Assembly: GCF_008831285.2 (NCBI RefSeq)
Contig: NC_045141.1
Span: 13,566,106-13,626,105 of the forward strand
Length of the DNA: 60,000 bases
Direction of reading: 5' to 3'
Origin: Nymphaea colorata
Lineage: Eukaryota; Streptophyta; Magnoliopsida; Nymphaeales; Nymphaeaceae
Positions 45,039-55,814 of the stretch are shown in pieces; positions within the stretch are counted from its first letter, which is position 1, and each line of letters opens with the position of its first letter. Both the position numbers and the translations under genes were made by a program. The notes under the pieces are model-generated. The model was not told the origin of the DNA. It saw only the letters and a program-made list of their open reading frames with translations, and made no database searches.

Positions 45039-45809
45039 TGTTAAAGTGAAACACAAAGTATATATCCCTCCCTTGTCCACTGCGAAAGTCTCTCTCCACG
45101 CTTTAACTTTGTTTCAAAAAACACACTCAAGCATGCGGCACCAGACCTTCTCCAACTAAAACGTTACAAGCAAAACTTGCTTAGCCAGGCGCGTGGAGCT
45201 TTCAGGAATAAAGGATTAGGTATTTAGACCTCTTTTATGCTTGTTTCTAAAGCCCAAGCTTTTCAACCTTTGGTTTCAATTTTGGATCTGGGTGTTGCCG
45301 AAAAATATTAACCTACACACGAATCGGTTTAAAGAAATAAACGCTTGGGTGCAGATTCATCTTGGAAACATTATCTTGCCGTTACGGATAAGGTATTTTG
45401 AGAATAAATGGGTTGGCTTTGTTACAAGCCGACATGCATTCAGCTGGACTAATCTATTAATTCGATTGTATATTAGCAAATACTACTATAAATCCTAAAC
45501 ATTCAAAATGGAAAGCTTATCAATGCCACTAACCTAGAATGCGCTACAAATCACATCTTTCAGTTATATAATGGAAATACGCAAAATTACATTATTTTTT
45601 GTGGTGAATAGATGTCATTTACTTCTTGAAAGAAAAAAAAAGAAAACGGTGAATCACTTGTTGGACTGCGCTGTGAGCATCCTGTTTATTTCTTTCTTAT
45701 TTTGAATATTTTCATATGTATTTGATATTTCCTAGTGAACTTTTAAAATTTAGGTAAAAGTACTGAACCATGTTTCTGCCACCATTTTTTCTTTTAAACT
45801 TCTGTTTTC

Positions 45810-45810
<1 letters not shown>
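45039..45810. other. Intergenic, no gene recognised
   Basis: AT-rich DNA; the 85-codon frame at 45241-45498 has no recognisable feature. Confidence 0.4.

Positions 45811-45905
<95 letters not shown>
45811..45905. repeat. (TA)n microsatellite, 95 bp
   Basis: The longest pure TA run in the window, followed at once by (CAT)n. Confidence 0.95.
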
Positions 45906-45907
<2 letters not shown>

Positions 45908-46340
45908 TCATCATCATCACACCGTCAAAAGTCACCATTGCTACCATTCTGCTTGACAATTCATTACTGCTTTGAAACCATTCTTACCGCCGGAGCTACT
46001 GTTACTGCCGCCATCAATCCGCTACCACTGCCATTACTATCGCCATCGACATCGCTGCCATCATTGGATTCATTGCTACCACTATTACTTCATTATCGCT
46101 GATCGAGTACTGCAACCTCGCTGTCACTACCATCGATCGCCACTGCAACCCTCATGATTTCATCACCGCTGTAACATCCCACCACCACAAGCGTCACTGC
46201 CATCAGCACCCCATCACCAAAATTTCACAGCTACATCAGTTGCCACTGCAGCCATTAGTGCCAACACTAGCTCAGTCTCTCCCACTGCTACTGCCTCCTC
46301 CATACGTATTATGCCACACCTCCTTATTTGTCATGCTACC
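45906..46340. repeat. Cryptically simple CAT/CAC/CCG-rich region
   Basis: After (CAT)5 the sequence is dominated by CCAC, CATC, CACTGC and CCGC words on the + strand for about 400 bp, without a fixed period. Translated frames are low complexity (Pro, Leu, Ser or His runs), so these are not credible genes. Confidence 0.6.
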
Positions 46341-47684
46341 GCCTGTGCCGCCATAAGTACTGCTGTAGAAGTCTAGCAACATGGGCCTCAGTCGGTGGCA
46401 AATCGTCTCATTCATTGTCCGATACGCTATTCAATATTTTATTATATTTAAATGCATTTAAATTTTTATTTTGATTATTTAATATATTTTTCAATTTAAA
46501 ATACAAAATCTAGGTTTTTTCCGATTTCTAAAGCCATACATGGTAAAAAGTCCCGTGAATTCCTTTCCGACAAGTCAGTGGTAAAATTAAAAATTTACAT
46601 TTTTCCTATCTAAAGAACGCCAAGATTGCGCCAACCACTTGAATAAAGTTTAAGACTTCAGGGAAAAAAAAAATCTACCGAATAAATATACTTGAAACTT
46701 TTGAGAGAGCTCTAAAAGTACACTTAATTTTTTGACATTGTCAACAGATTTTACTTAGCTAACTTAGTCATAGTTAAAACGTGCCTACTAATTTGCTACA
46801 TAGTTAAGTATGCATTACTTGGTTGAATATAGTTAAACAGGCTAATATATGGCTTATCTCCCAGATGCTTATTCAATATTCTAATTTTAACTCGTTGGCA
46901 ATCAACTTAGTTGGATTAATGAGGTATTGGTGTTCTTGATTTACACTGCAACATGGTAAGCATAGGTTTTAATAATACCATGTCTCTATTTCTTTTATCA
47001 AAAACTTAGGAGGGTATTATTAATTTTTATAATTTTTCTATGATTAGTACAGCTGACATATAACATCATAGAAGGATAGATTAATACGAACAAGAAATAT
47101 TTGAAGTTAAGTACACCCTTGTCATCCTTTCGCAAATTCCTTCTTGATTGCATGAAATACATTTCTCTCCCTCCTATGTGCTGTCCAGAAGTAGAGATAT
47201 GTTGTCTGTGCTCAAGCCTCCCATGCAACCCTAGACCCTATAGGCAATGGAAAGGGCTGAAGGTAGCCTTGGCTTCTCATGTCATTGACATTTCTCTCCC
47301 TTCCTACCTTACAAATTTATTTTACTTGGGTGCATGATGTTTGAATGTTTTAATCTAACTAATATTTATGCCATTCCCCTTTTAGATTGTTTCTTGCTTT
47401 TACCAATAACCTACTGGTTGTTGCAACTCACCTGCCTTGTAAGAATACTTTTTTTGATCTGAGTTCCCCTCTCTTCGTATGTGTGTATATTTGTATATAT
47501 TCAAATTCACTGCATATGATGATCAAGCTATAGCAATATTTTATTTTGGAGGCCTAGATAGGGTCATAAAAGACTACATGGAACAAACTTGGTTGTGAAT
47601 CTTTCGTATTTGTTTATTTAAACCCTAATAGCTTGAGAACAATGACAAGATTAAGTGAGACCCAATTGAAGGGCTGCAAGAGGG
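46341..47684. other. Intergenic, no gene recognised
   Basis: No supported gene or repeat. Confidence 0.4.
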
Positions 47685-48114
47685 TGTTAGGAAATAAGAT
47701 ATCTTGTTGATATCATAGCTAGATTAGGTTTTACATTTTTTACATTTTATTTTCATTTTTATGTATTTTATTATTTCTTTTATTTTTCTTTTATTTTCCT
47801 TTTATTTTTCTTTTCTTTTTCTTTTCTTTTATTTTTCCTTTTCTTTTTCTTTTTGTTTCCCCTTTGTTCTAGCCGTTGGGAGTTCCAACGGCTCCTTTAT
47901 GAGCCGTTGGAACCTCCAACGACTAGAACAACCCTCTCTTCCTTCTCTCCTTCACTCTAATTGGTTATATATATTCTTGGGCTGCCTCTTGTACAAAGTA
48001 TGCTGTTTTACACAGCCATTTGACATTCATTCAATAAGATTGATATATTTCAAGTGGCCTTAGTGCCTTTTTCTATCATATTCTTTTTTAGTGACTATTA
48101 TAGTCACATTTATA
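47685..48114 (+). repeat. 5' LTR of the 47685 copia element
   Basis: 430 bp. It contains a long (TTTTC/TTTTA)n pyrimidine tract (about 47755-47865), an inverted GCCGTTGGGA...TCCAACGGC motif and a TATATATATTC box near 47966. Confidence 0.95.
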
Positions 48115-48127
48115 TGGTATCAGAGCC
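48115..48127 (+). other. tRNA-iMet primer-binding site
   Basis: TGGTATCAGAGCC follows the last LTR base with no spacer and is complementary to the 3' end of initiator methionine tRNA. Confidence 0.95.
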
Positions 48128-48335
48128 ATTGGGCTGCATGTTGGAAAGCTTTTATAAGCTATTTTTTGCTGTTTATGCTACTGGACTGTTGAAGAAAATT
48201 TTCAGACGAGGCCATTGTTGCTGATCAACATTTCTTGAAGACCTTATTATTGCTGCTCACCAACTGTTTGGTGAAATTTCTAGGAGGACTTCCTCTTTGT
48301 TTCTCTTGGAGATTGTTACTTAAAATCTTGCTCTT

Positions 48336-51300
48336 ATGGAGGACTCCAAAGTCTTGATCGAAGGAGGAAGTTATCATGCTCCGTACAAGCTTGATGGAAC
48401 CAACTACACTCTATGGGCAAAATGCTTGGCATATCAAAGGGAAATATTTATGGGGTTTCATAAGAGGTACGTCTACCCCTCCTTCTCTCAAGTTGACCAA
48501 AATTGAAAATGGAGTTGAGAAAGACTTGAATGTAGAAGAGAGAAAAAATGCCATGGATGAATACTATAAAAAATTAGATGATTGGGAGGCCAAAAACTCT
48601 AGAATTAAAGAATGGATTTACGGAAGTATAGAACCTAGAATTGCCCAAAATCTCATGTATTATGAAAGAGCAAGTGAAGTTTGGGAATATCTCAAGGGAA
48701 TGTTTACCCAGAAAGATATGGCCCGTAAATATCTCTTGATTCAAAAAGCCCAAAGTATCAAGCAAGGTGAGAATAATGTTAGAGATTATTTTATGGAAAT
48801 CTCTAGTGTATGGAATGAGTTAGATCAACTTACTCCCAAACTAGGATTGGATTGTAAATGTCATGAGATTAGAAGAGAAGAAATCGATGAATTTAGGTTT
48901 TTTCAATTTCTTCAAGGTCTACGACCCGAATTTGAACAAATTAGGTCAGCCCTACTTTCTTTAGCCTCTCCTCCACCCATTCATGAACTTCTTACGAAGT
49001 TAAGCGGTGAAGAAACTAGAATGAAATTATCCAAAGAATTAGATAGTGTTCTTATTTCCAAACAAGAAGAAAAAGTTTTAGCCGCCTCTAGACCCGGGAA
49101 CAACATCAAATCTTTTAGACCTCCTCACTTTAAAAATCAAAATAGAGGGGAATTTAAGGTTGTTTGCCACTTTTGTCATGAACCGGGTCACATTAAACCT
49201 AGTTGTCCAAAGTTGAATAACAATGAAGGACAACCACGAAACTATGGAGGAAATCTTTTCAAAGGAGGAGCTTCATATCCTCAAGGAGGGCAACACAACC
49301 GTGGAAGTGGAACTTCATATTCACAAGGTGGGCAATACAATAATAGACAATTTGACCAAAGGAGGGTTGCAAATGTTGCAAATGAAGGATGTGATCTCTC
49401 TTCAATCTCCACAACGTTGAATCAAATCATGTCGGTGCTTCAACCTATGATCAAAGAGTCGAATCCCGGAGCACTAGCAACAACGGCATCTACCTCCAAC
49501 ACTCCCGGTATGTTTTCTTGGCTTTTAGATTCCGGTGCATCTTTTCATATGACACCAAATATATCATCTTTGACCAATTTTGAACAAGCAAGAAAAGAAT
49601 CTAATGTAGTTACTGCCGATGGAACATCTTTGAATGTTAAAGGGATCGGGGATTTTGAAAAAGAATTTGGAAAACAAAAGTTCTTTGTTCCAAAAGTTAG
49701 TTATGTCCCTAGACTTAATCTTAACTTACTTTCTGTATCTCAAATTTCAGATCTTGGTTTTGACATCGTTTTCTCATCAAATAAATGTTTGGTGCAGGAT
49801 CACCAAACCGGGAGATTGATTGGGGAAGGTTTTAGAAAAGGGGACCTTTACTACATGGACAATTTATGCATCCCCATGGAAAAGTTTTGTCACTATGTGA
49901 AAAATGTGGACATTAATGTTTGGCATCAAAGATTAGGTCATCCAAACATTAGAAAATTGTCTATGATGAGTCCTACCAAGGACGTTTGTATTGAGAATTT
50001 CAAATGTAATGATTGTATACATGGAAAAATGAAATCCTTATCTTTTGGACAAAGAAGCTTCTTTTCCTCTTTTCCCTTTGAACTTGTTCATTCCGATGTG
50101 TGGGGGCCCTCTCCTATCATGTCAAAAGGAGGGCTATCATATTATGTGATATTTGTTGATGATTTCACTAGATATTGTTGGATATATTTCTTAAGATACA
50201 AATCTGAGGTTTTTGAGATGTTCAAAAATTTTCACAACTTAGTACAAACACAGTTTAATGCTAAATTAAAAATCCTAAGGACTGATTCTAGAGGCGAATA
50301 CATTTCAAATGAGTTCAAAAGATATTTAGAAAACTATGGAATAGTCCATCAAAAATCTTGTCCAAGAACACCTCAACAAAATGGACTTTCTGAAAGAAAA
50401 CATAGGCACATAATTGAAATAACTAGAACTCTTCTTATTGCCAAAAATGTGCCTAAAAACTTTTGGGCCGAAACAGCCATAGCATCTGTATATCTCATCA
50501 ATAGAATGCCTTCAAAAGCTTTAAATAATACAACCCCTTTTGAAAAATTATTCAAATATGAACCTGATTTGAAAAGGCTTCGTGTTTTTGGTTGCAAATG
50601 TTTTGTTCTTAATGACATGGCTGATAAACTAAGTTCAAAGGTTATTGAGTGTGTTTTTATTGGTTATTCTGAAACACAAAAAGGCTACAAATGTTATGAT
50701 CCAGTCAAAGACAAGATCATAGTTTCAAGAAATGTAAAGTTTTGTGAAGACGAAAATGGATTCAAAATTTGTGAAAAATCACAACACAACAATGATTATT
50801 CCTTTTTATTTAAGTATCTCTCTCAATGTGATGATGAAATGCATGATGTTGATGATAGTAACACTGATGATAACGATAACGGAGTAGCCAAGGATATAAT
50901 CACATATCATAGAAGAAACCGGCAACAAGATGTTGATGAAGGAGAACATCATGAGACTATTGATCTCCAACCAACTCCACAAAGTGAAGAAAACCTTAAA
51001 AGATCTATTAGAAATGTAAGACAACCCAATAGGTTTGTGTCATATGAAACTTTCACTCCAACTCATAGAGCTAGAATTAATGCCATTCACTCTCACTTTG
51101 AACCTTCTACTTTTAATGAAGCCTCTAAATATATTGAATGGAAGAATGCCATGATAGAAGAATTAGATGCCTTGAGAAAAGCCCAAACTTGGGAAATACA
51201 AGACCTACCTATAGGAAAAAAGACTATTGGATGCAAGTGGGTTTACAAGGTGAAGACTAGAAGTGACGGATCTTTAGAAAGATATAAAGCCAGGCTTGTT

Positions 51301-52620
51301 GCCAAAGGTTACGCTCAAGAATATGGTATTGACTATGAGGAAACCTTTGCTCCTGTAGCTAGAATGACTACTGTTAGGACCCTTATTGCTTTAGCATCTA
51401 TTAAAAACTGGAATATCTACCAAATGGACGTTAAAAATGCATTTTTAAATGGAGATCTTATGGAAGAAGTTTACATGTAAGTACCACCAGGGTTGTCAGT
51501 TCCTCAAGGAAAAGTTCTTAGACTTAATAAGGCTCTTTATGGCCTCAAACAAGCTCCTAAAGCTTGGTTTGACCGTTTCTACTCTGTTATTTCTGATTAT
51601 GGATTTCATTCATGTTTAACTGACACTGCCTTGTTTGTTAAGAATACTAATGCAGGTATCATAATCCTCCTACTGTATGTTGATGACATGATCATTACAG
51701 GTAGTGATAAGGAAGGTATTAGAGAATGTAAAAAATTGTTACAAAGAACTTTTGAAATGAAAGATTTAGGTTTTCTAACGTATTTCTTGGGTATTGAGGT
51801 TGCATATTCTACTAGATGATATTTTTTATCACAAACTAAGTTTGCTGCAGAGATCATTGCTAAATCAGGCATAACAGATGATAAGGTCATAGAAACTCCT
51901 GAAGCAGTAGGAAACAAAATGAAGATTGATGATGGAGTTCCACTTACAAATCCCACTCCTTACCGACAACTTGTGGGTTCCTTAATGTATCTTAGCATCA
52001 CTCGGCCTGACATTGCTCATGCAGTTCATACTGTGAGTCAATTCCAACATGCTCCATCAACCGTTCATATGGGAGCTGTTCTTCGTATCATTAGATATAT
52101 CAAGGGAACAATAAATAAGGGAGTATTTATGTCTTCCTCTTCCTCTTTAAACTTGATTGCTTATACTGATGCTGATTGGGGAGGAGATCCAAATGATAGA
52201 CACTCAACTACTGGTTTTTGTGTTTTTTTAGGAGAATCACTCATCTCATGGAAGTGCAAGAAACAACAGAAAGTCTCTCTATCCTCTACTGAAGCTGAAT
52301 ATCGAGCCATGGCTTCTACAACTATGGAAATTGTGTGGCTTCGTCAAATGCTTCTTGATATGGGAACAAGAATAGAAGAACCTACTGATTTGTGCTGCGA
52401 TAACAAGAGTTCTATCTACATTGCCAAGAATCAAACATTTCATGAACGAACAAAGCATATAGAGATGGATTGTCACTATGTTCGTGAAGAATTTTTGAAC
52501 AAGACAATCAAACTTCCATATGTCTCCTCCGAGTTCCAGCTGGCTGATTTCTTCACAAAGCCTCTATGTTCTCCCAAATTCAACTTTCTTTTAGATAAAC
52601 TTTCGGTGTTAGCACCGTAA
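48336..52620 (+). pseudogene. gag-pol of the 47685 copia element, three lesions
   Basis: A gag start at 48336 ([11 protein letters not shown]) reads to about 48410, where the frame must change to enter the 1034-codon frame counted from 48376. Numbering in that frame, a zinc knuckle CX2CX4HX4C is at residues 264-277 and protease DSG at 385-387. The integrase zinc-domain WHQRLGHPN starts at 516. The integrase triad is D574, D637 and E673 (35 residues between the last two). Reverse transcriptase starts near 921. A TAA at 51478-51480 interrupts the EEVYM-VPPG region. The same frame then continues through YVDDM (51676) to a TGA at 51817-51819 and on through RNase H to TAA at 52618. Apart from these three lesions the frame is open. 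Confidence 0.95.
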
Positions 52621-52632
52621 GTTTAAGGGGGG

Positions 52633-53083
52633 TGTTAGGAAATAAGATATCTTGTTGATATCATAGCTAGATTAGGTTTTACATTTTTTACATTTTATTT
52701 TCATTTTTATGTATTTTATTATTTCTTTTATTTTTCTTTTTCTTTTCTTTTATTTTCCTTTTCTTTTTCTATTCTTTTCTTTTCTTTTTCTTTTCTTTTA
52801 TTTTTCCTTTTCTTTTTCTTTTTGTTTCCCCTTTGTTCTAGCCGTTGGGAGTTCCAACGGCTCCTTTATGAGCTGTTGGAACCTCCAACGGCTAGAACAG
52901 CCCTCTCTTCCTTCTCTCCTTCACTCTAATTGGTTATATATATTCTTGGGCTGCCTCTTGTACAAAGTATGCTGTTTTACACAACCATTTGACATTCATT
53001 CAATAAGATTGATATATTTCAAGTGGCCTTAGTGCCTTTTTCTATCATATTCTTCTTTAGTGACTATTATAGTCACATTTATA
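52633..53083 (+). repeat. 3' LTR of the 47685 copia element
   Basis: 451 bp. It is longer than the 5' LTR by about 21 bp, all within the pyrimidine tract. Confidence 0.95.
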
Positions 53084-53112
53084 GAGGGTTGGTGCAACTT
53101 TTCAACCCACTG

Positions 53113-53320
53113 CTTGGGTAGCATGAAGAGGCCAAAGCTCTTTTTCCTTTCTTCCTAGCTTTGAAGTTCAGAACTGCTTCGAAACCTGGGTAGGAAGTGT
53201 GATGCTTGTAAACTAAGCATTATATTCCACCATTTGCAGTCCAGAAAAATAACACCCACTATAATTGAACTGATGACCAGATTTTCACTGTTCCACTAAT
53301 TCGACCAGTTATGCTACACT
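53113..53320 (-). mobile_element. SINE-like repeat, copy 1
   Basis: The minus strand reads TAGCATAACTGGTCGAATTA (box A-like), then CATCAGTTCAATTATAG (box B-like) about 33 bases on. A body follows that aligns with the 54298-54515 repeat down to GGCCTCTTCATGCTA. Its 3' end lies next to the right target duplication of the copia element. Confidence 0.5.
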
Positions 53321-53418
53321 TGTCGAGAGAAACCAATATACTAATTGACGTGTATTAGGAGCTCCATGCTTGACAACAACGCAGCTCAACCATGGGGGCA
53401 GGGAAAAGGGAAGTTAGA

Positions 53419-53459
53419 CTCCACACACACACACACACACACTCTCTCTCTCTCTCTCT
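53419..53459. repeat. (CA)n(CT)n compound microsatellite
   Basis: About 20 bp of CA repeats followed by about 18 bp of CT repeats. Confidence 0.95.
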
Positions 53460-53900
53460 ATTTATTTTAAAATATAAATTCTCTAAAAAGGTTTCAAAAG
53501 AGCTCAAAAATGTTGAGAGCTGTCGGAAGCAATAATGTAAATTCGACGAAGGCAGGATATGCGTCAGTCGTGCATGGCCAAGCTGTTATGACATGGTGTA
53601 GATCTGTAAGTGTACAATATGAAACACACTGCCCGCATCTGAGCTACAGTGCCAGCGACTGTGCTAGGTGCAAGGCCAACATTTTTGACACCTTTGGACC
53701 TACCGCAATAAATGCGTGCAAACCCTCGAACCACCCAATTTACTGTTCCCAGTACTACTCTTTAATTTGTGAACCAAATTGGAGGAAGTTTGATTATAAC
53801 CTGAATCGTATATAATCATGGCAACATTGATGTTATATACAAGTAATTTGTCTCCTCGTATCTCTACACGCAATACAGCCAAACATAACATGTGAAGAGC
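53460..53900. other. Intergenic, no gene recognised
   Basis: A 101-codon + frame at 53510-53815 has no recognisable motif or context and is probably chance. Confidence 0.35.
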
Positions 53901-53924
53901 TATATATATATATATATATACACA

Positions 53925-54175
53925 GAAAAGTTGGTGAAAACCAGTCCTTGACCTATAAAAATCAATTATTGAAAACTTTTTTTTTTGCAATCTAACCTTA
54001 TAGATATGATCTTAACAGACATATATTAAGGTAGTTATTTTCTTACTTAAATAACGGTTTCTTAATAGTCAAAAAATGAACTGCTCTTATAACATTAAAA
54101 TTTTGATAGTATAAAGCTCCATTATTTTTACAAAAATGACTTGAACTGAAGCATGACTTATCTTAAATTAGTGTT
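53925..54175. mobile_element. (TA)n-associated MITE, copy 3
   Basis: It follows a (TA)n tract (53901-53920). The left end AGAAAAGTTGGTGAAAACCA matches copy 1 (AAAAGTTGGTAAAAGC) and the reverse complement of the right end of copy 2 (GGAAAATTTGGTAT). Interior motifs shared with both copies are ATCTAACCTTAT, AGATATGATCTTAA and CTCTTATAACATTAAAATTT. The right end lacks the expected inverted repeat, so this copy looks truncated. Confidence 0.6.
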
Positions 54176-54297
54176 CATCAATGGACTCATGAGTTCAGCC
54201 CAGCCAAAGTTAATTTGCAAAACTCCCAACCAAGCTATATCTGAATGAAAACCCCAAATATGAGTAAAGAGGTGCTAAAAAAAAAAAGAAGCTTTTG

Positions 54298-54515
54298 GAG
54301 GGTGGTTGGGAGATAGCATGAAGAGGCCGAAGCCCCACTCCCTTTCTTTCACCTTTAGGGTTTAGGGCTGTTTTGGGACTCAGGTGGGAAGTAAGACAAT
54401 TATCAACTAGAGTATTGCACATCCATTTATTACAATTTAAAGGAATAGCATGCATGAGAATTAAACTGGCAACCAGACTTTAACTGGCCCGCCAGTCCGA
54501 CCAGCACTTTTAAAA
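54298..54515 (-). mobile_element. SINE-like repeat, copy 2
   Basis: The minus strand starts GCTGGTCGGACTGGCGGGCC and GGTTGCCAGTTTAATTCTCA, aligned with the box A-like and box B-like head of copy 1 (53113-53320). The body shares TTACTTCCCACCTGAGT-like and GGCTTCGGCCTCTTCATGC blocks. It lies 12-15 bases from an A-rich stretch at 54278-54290. Confidence 0.45.
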
Positions 54516-55551
54516 GGGAGAAACTTTACATTGTTAGAGAGATTGATCGTTTCCCACTTGAACAGCTTGAAGATGTAAACACTGACTAGAAGATTCCATG
54601 ACCCAGGAGTGAAGGGATTATATGTACAGGCAGGGGCATTTGACTAATAATTAAGCATTAGTGTGGTAGCGCACAAATTAAAGCAGGTCATTCTATCATC
54701 ACTTAAAATTATTGCCCTCCCTATTGTTCAGTGGCTTCTTGAAGCCAAACTAGATGATCGAGCCTGTGAAAAGCTGAATTCGTCCTAGTTCAATCAACTT
54801 GGGGCAAAATCCAGGATTTGATTCGGGAAGAACATCAAGGACTGATGACCTCAGACTTAGACCTATGAAACTAACGACATGCTTTGGCTGACATGACAAA
54901 AGGTCCACAATAAAATCCATGGTTCACGAATTAAGAATCTTATGAGAGACCTAAAATTCACACTTGCGATTCTCATTTAACTTTTTACATTAAAAATTGC
55001 TCTGATCTAAGATCATAGAATGGCGACGGATCTGATCTTAGATTCATGGATCTCGAGCCTAATCTACCTCAACTCCTGAAGAAACAAATTAGATCAAAGT
55101 ATATCAAGGGCAAAATAACTCGTCCTTTGGCGGAGAGACACATGAAAAAGTTCTACTGCACAAAACCTTGCATTATTAGAAAGGTGACTATAGGCACGGC
55201 AGGTTAAACTAGCGTGAGCATGAACTCTTATCGGCCCATATATAGTGACATATCTCTTAGGATAGAACAATACACGCCCACCCTGGCCCTACAATATTTC
55301 TTATACTTGGGAACCGCCCAACCTGGACACAGTTGGCAATCATTTTACGTCTGCTTCCTTTGTTTTCGATTGTAAATGAAGCAAAGGCAAAGGAGGAAAG
55401 GGAGAAAGAAAAATTCTTACAGTATTCAACCAATCTCATTCTAGCAGCCTCTAGTACTATTGCCAGTGTCATCCCTTGAGTTTAGACCTCTCAACTCCAC
55501 AAAATGAATAATACATAAGCTCATGTGCACAACAAATTTTTCACACCACCC
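54516..55551. other. Intergenic, no gene recognised
   Basis: Repeated ATGGATCT, GATCTGATCTTAGAT and related words occur near 55000-55060, resembling words at 44380-44410 and 59540-59600. No gene is supported. Confidence 0.4.
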
Positions 55552-55569
55552 AATGATAATAATAACAAT

Positions 55570-55796
55570 GTTTTATAGCTGGTTGAGCAGGCGTCGCTTT
55601 ACATGAAAATCATTGGTTCGATTCCGTGGGTGCTACTCTTCCGATACTACAAACTGTGGGATTACGACACTCTTTGAAAGATGTAACGGACCCTATCTAG
55701 GTCTTCGGTACTAGGGAAGGGCAGGAACGAGGGAAGAGTAGAGGGACTTTTTTTGTAAGTGGTGGATGATAAGTTCTCAACCTTCTACTCATTCGG
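55570..55796 (+). mobile_element. tRNA-derived SINE with 18-bp target duplication
   Basis: Box A-like TAGCTGGTTGAGCAGG (55576-55591) and a perfect box B GGTTCGATTCC (55615-55625) are spaced as in a tRNA-type pol III promoter. A T7 run lies near the 3' end (55748-55754). Flanks AATGATAATAATAACAAT (55552-55569) and AATGACAATAATAACAGT (55797-55814) match at 16 of 18 positions, the long duplication expected of LINE-mobilised insertion. Confidence 0.8.
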
Positions 55797-55814
55797 AATG
55801 ACAATAATAACAGT

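Larger units (their letters stand above)
47685..53083 (+). mobile_element. Ty1/copia LTR retrotransposon, young but defective
   Basis: LTRs at 47685-48114 and 52633-53083 are flanked by a perfect 5-bp duplication GAGGG (47680-47684 and 53084-53088). The primer-binding site TGGTATCAGAGCC abuts the 5' LTR, and a purine tract (AAGGGGGG) precedes the 3' LTR. Domain order gag, protease, integrase, reverse transcriptase, RNase H makes it copia. LTR ends are TG...TA rather than TG...CA. Outside a pyrimidine tract of different length I count five substitutions in about 400 bases, so it is much younger than the element in intron 10. Confidence 0.95.

Noticed and set aside
45770-46157. Frames with Ile-Tyr or Pro-Leu-Ser runs
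   Set aside because: They are translations of the (TA)n microsatellite and the following low-complexity DNA.
47761-53032. Two frames reading Phe/Leu/Ser-rich membrane-like proteins (47761-48063 and 52709-53032)
   Set aside because: Both are translations of the pyrimidine tract in the two LTRs of the copia element.
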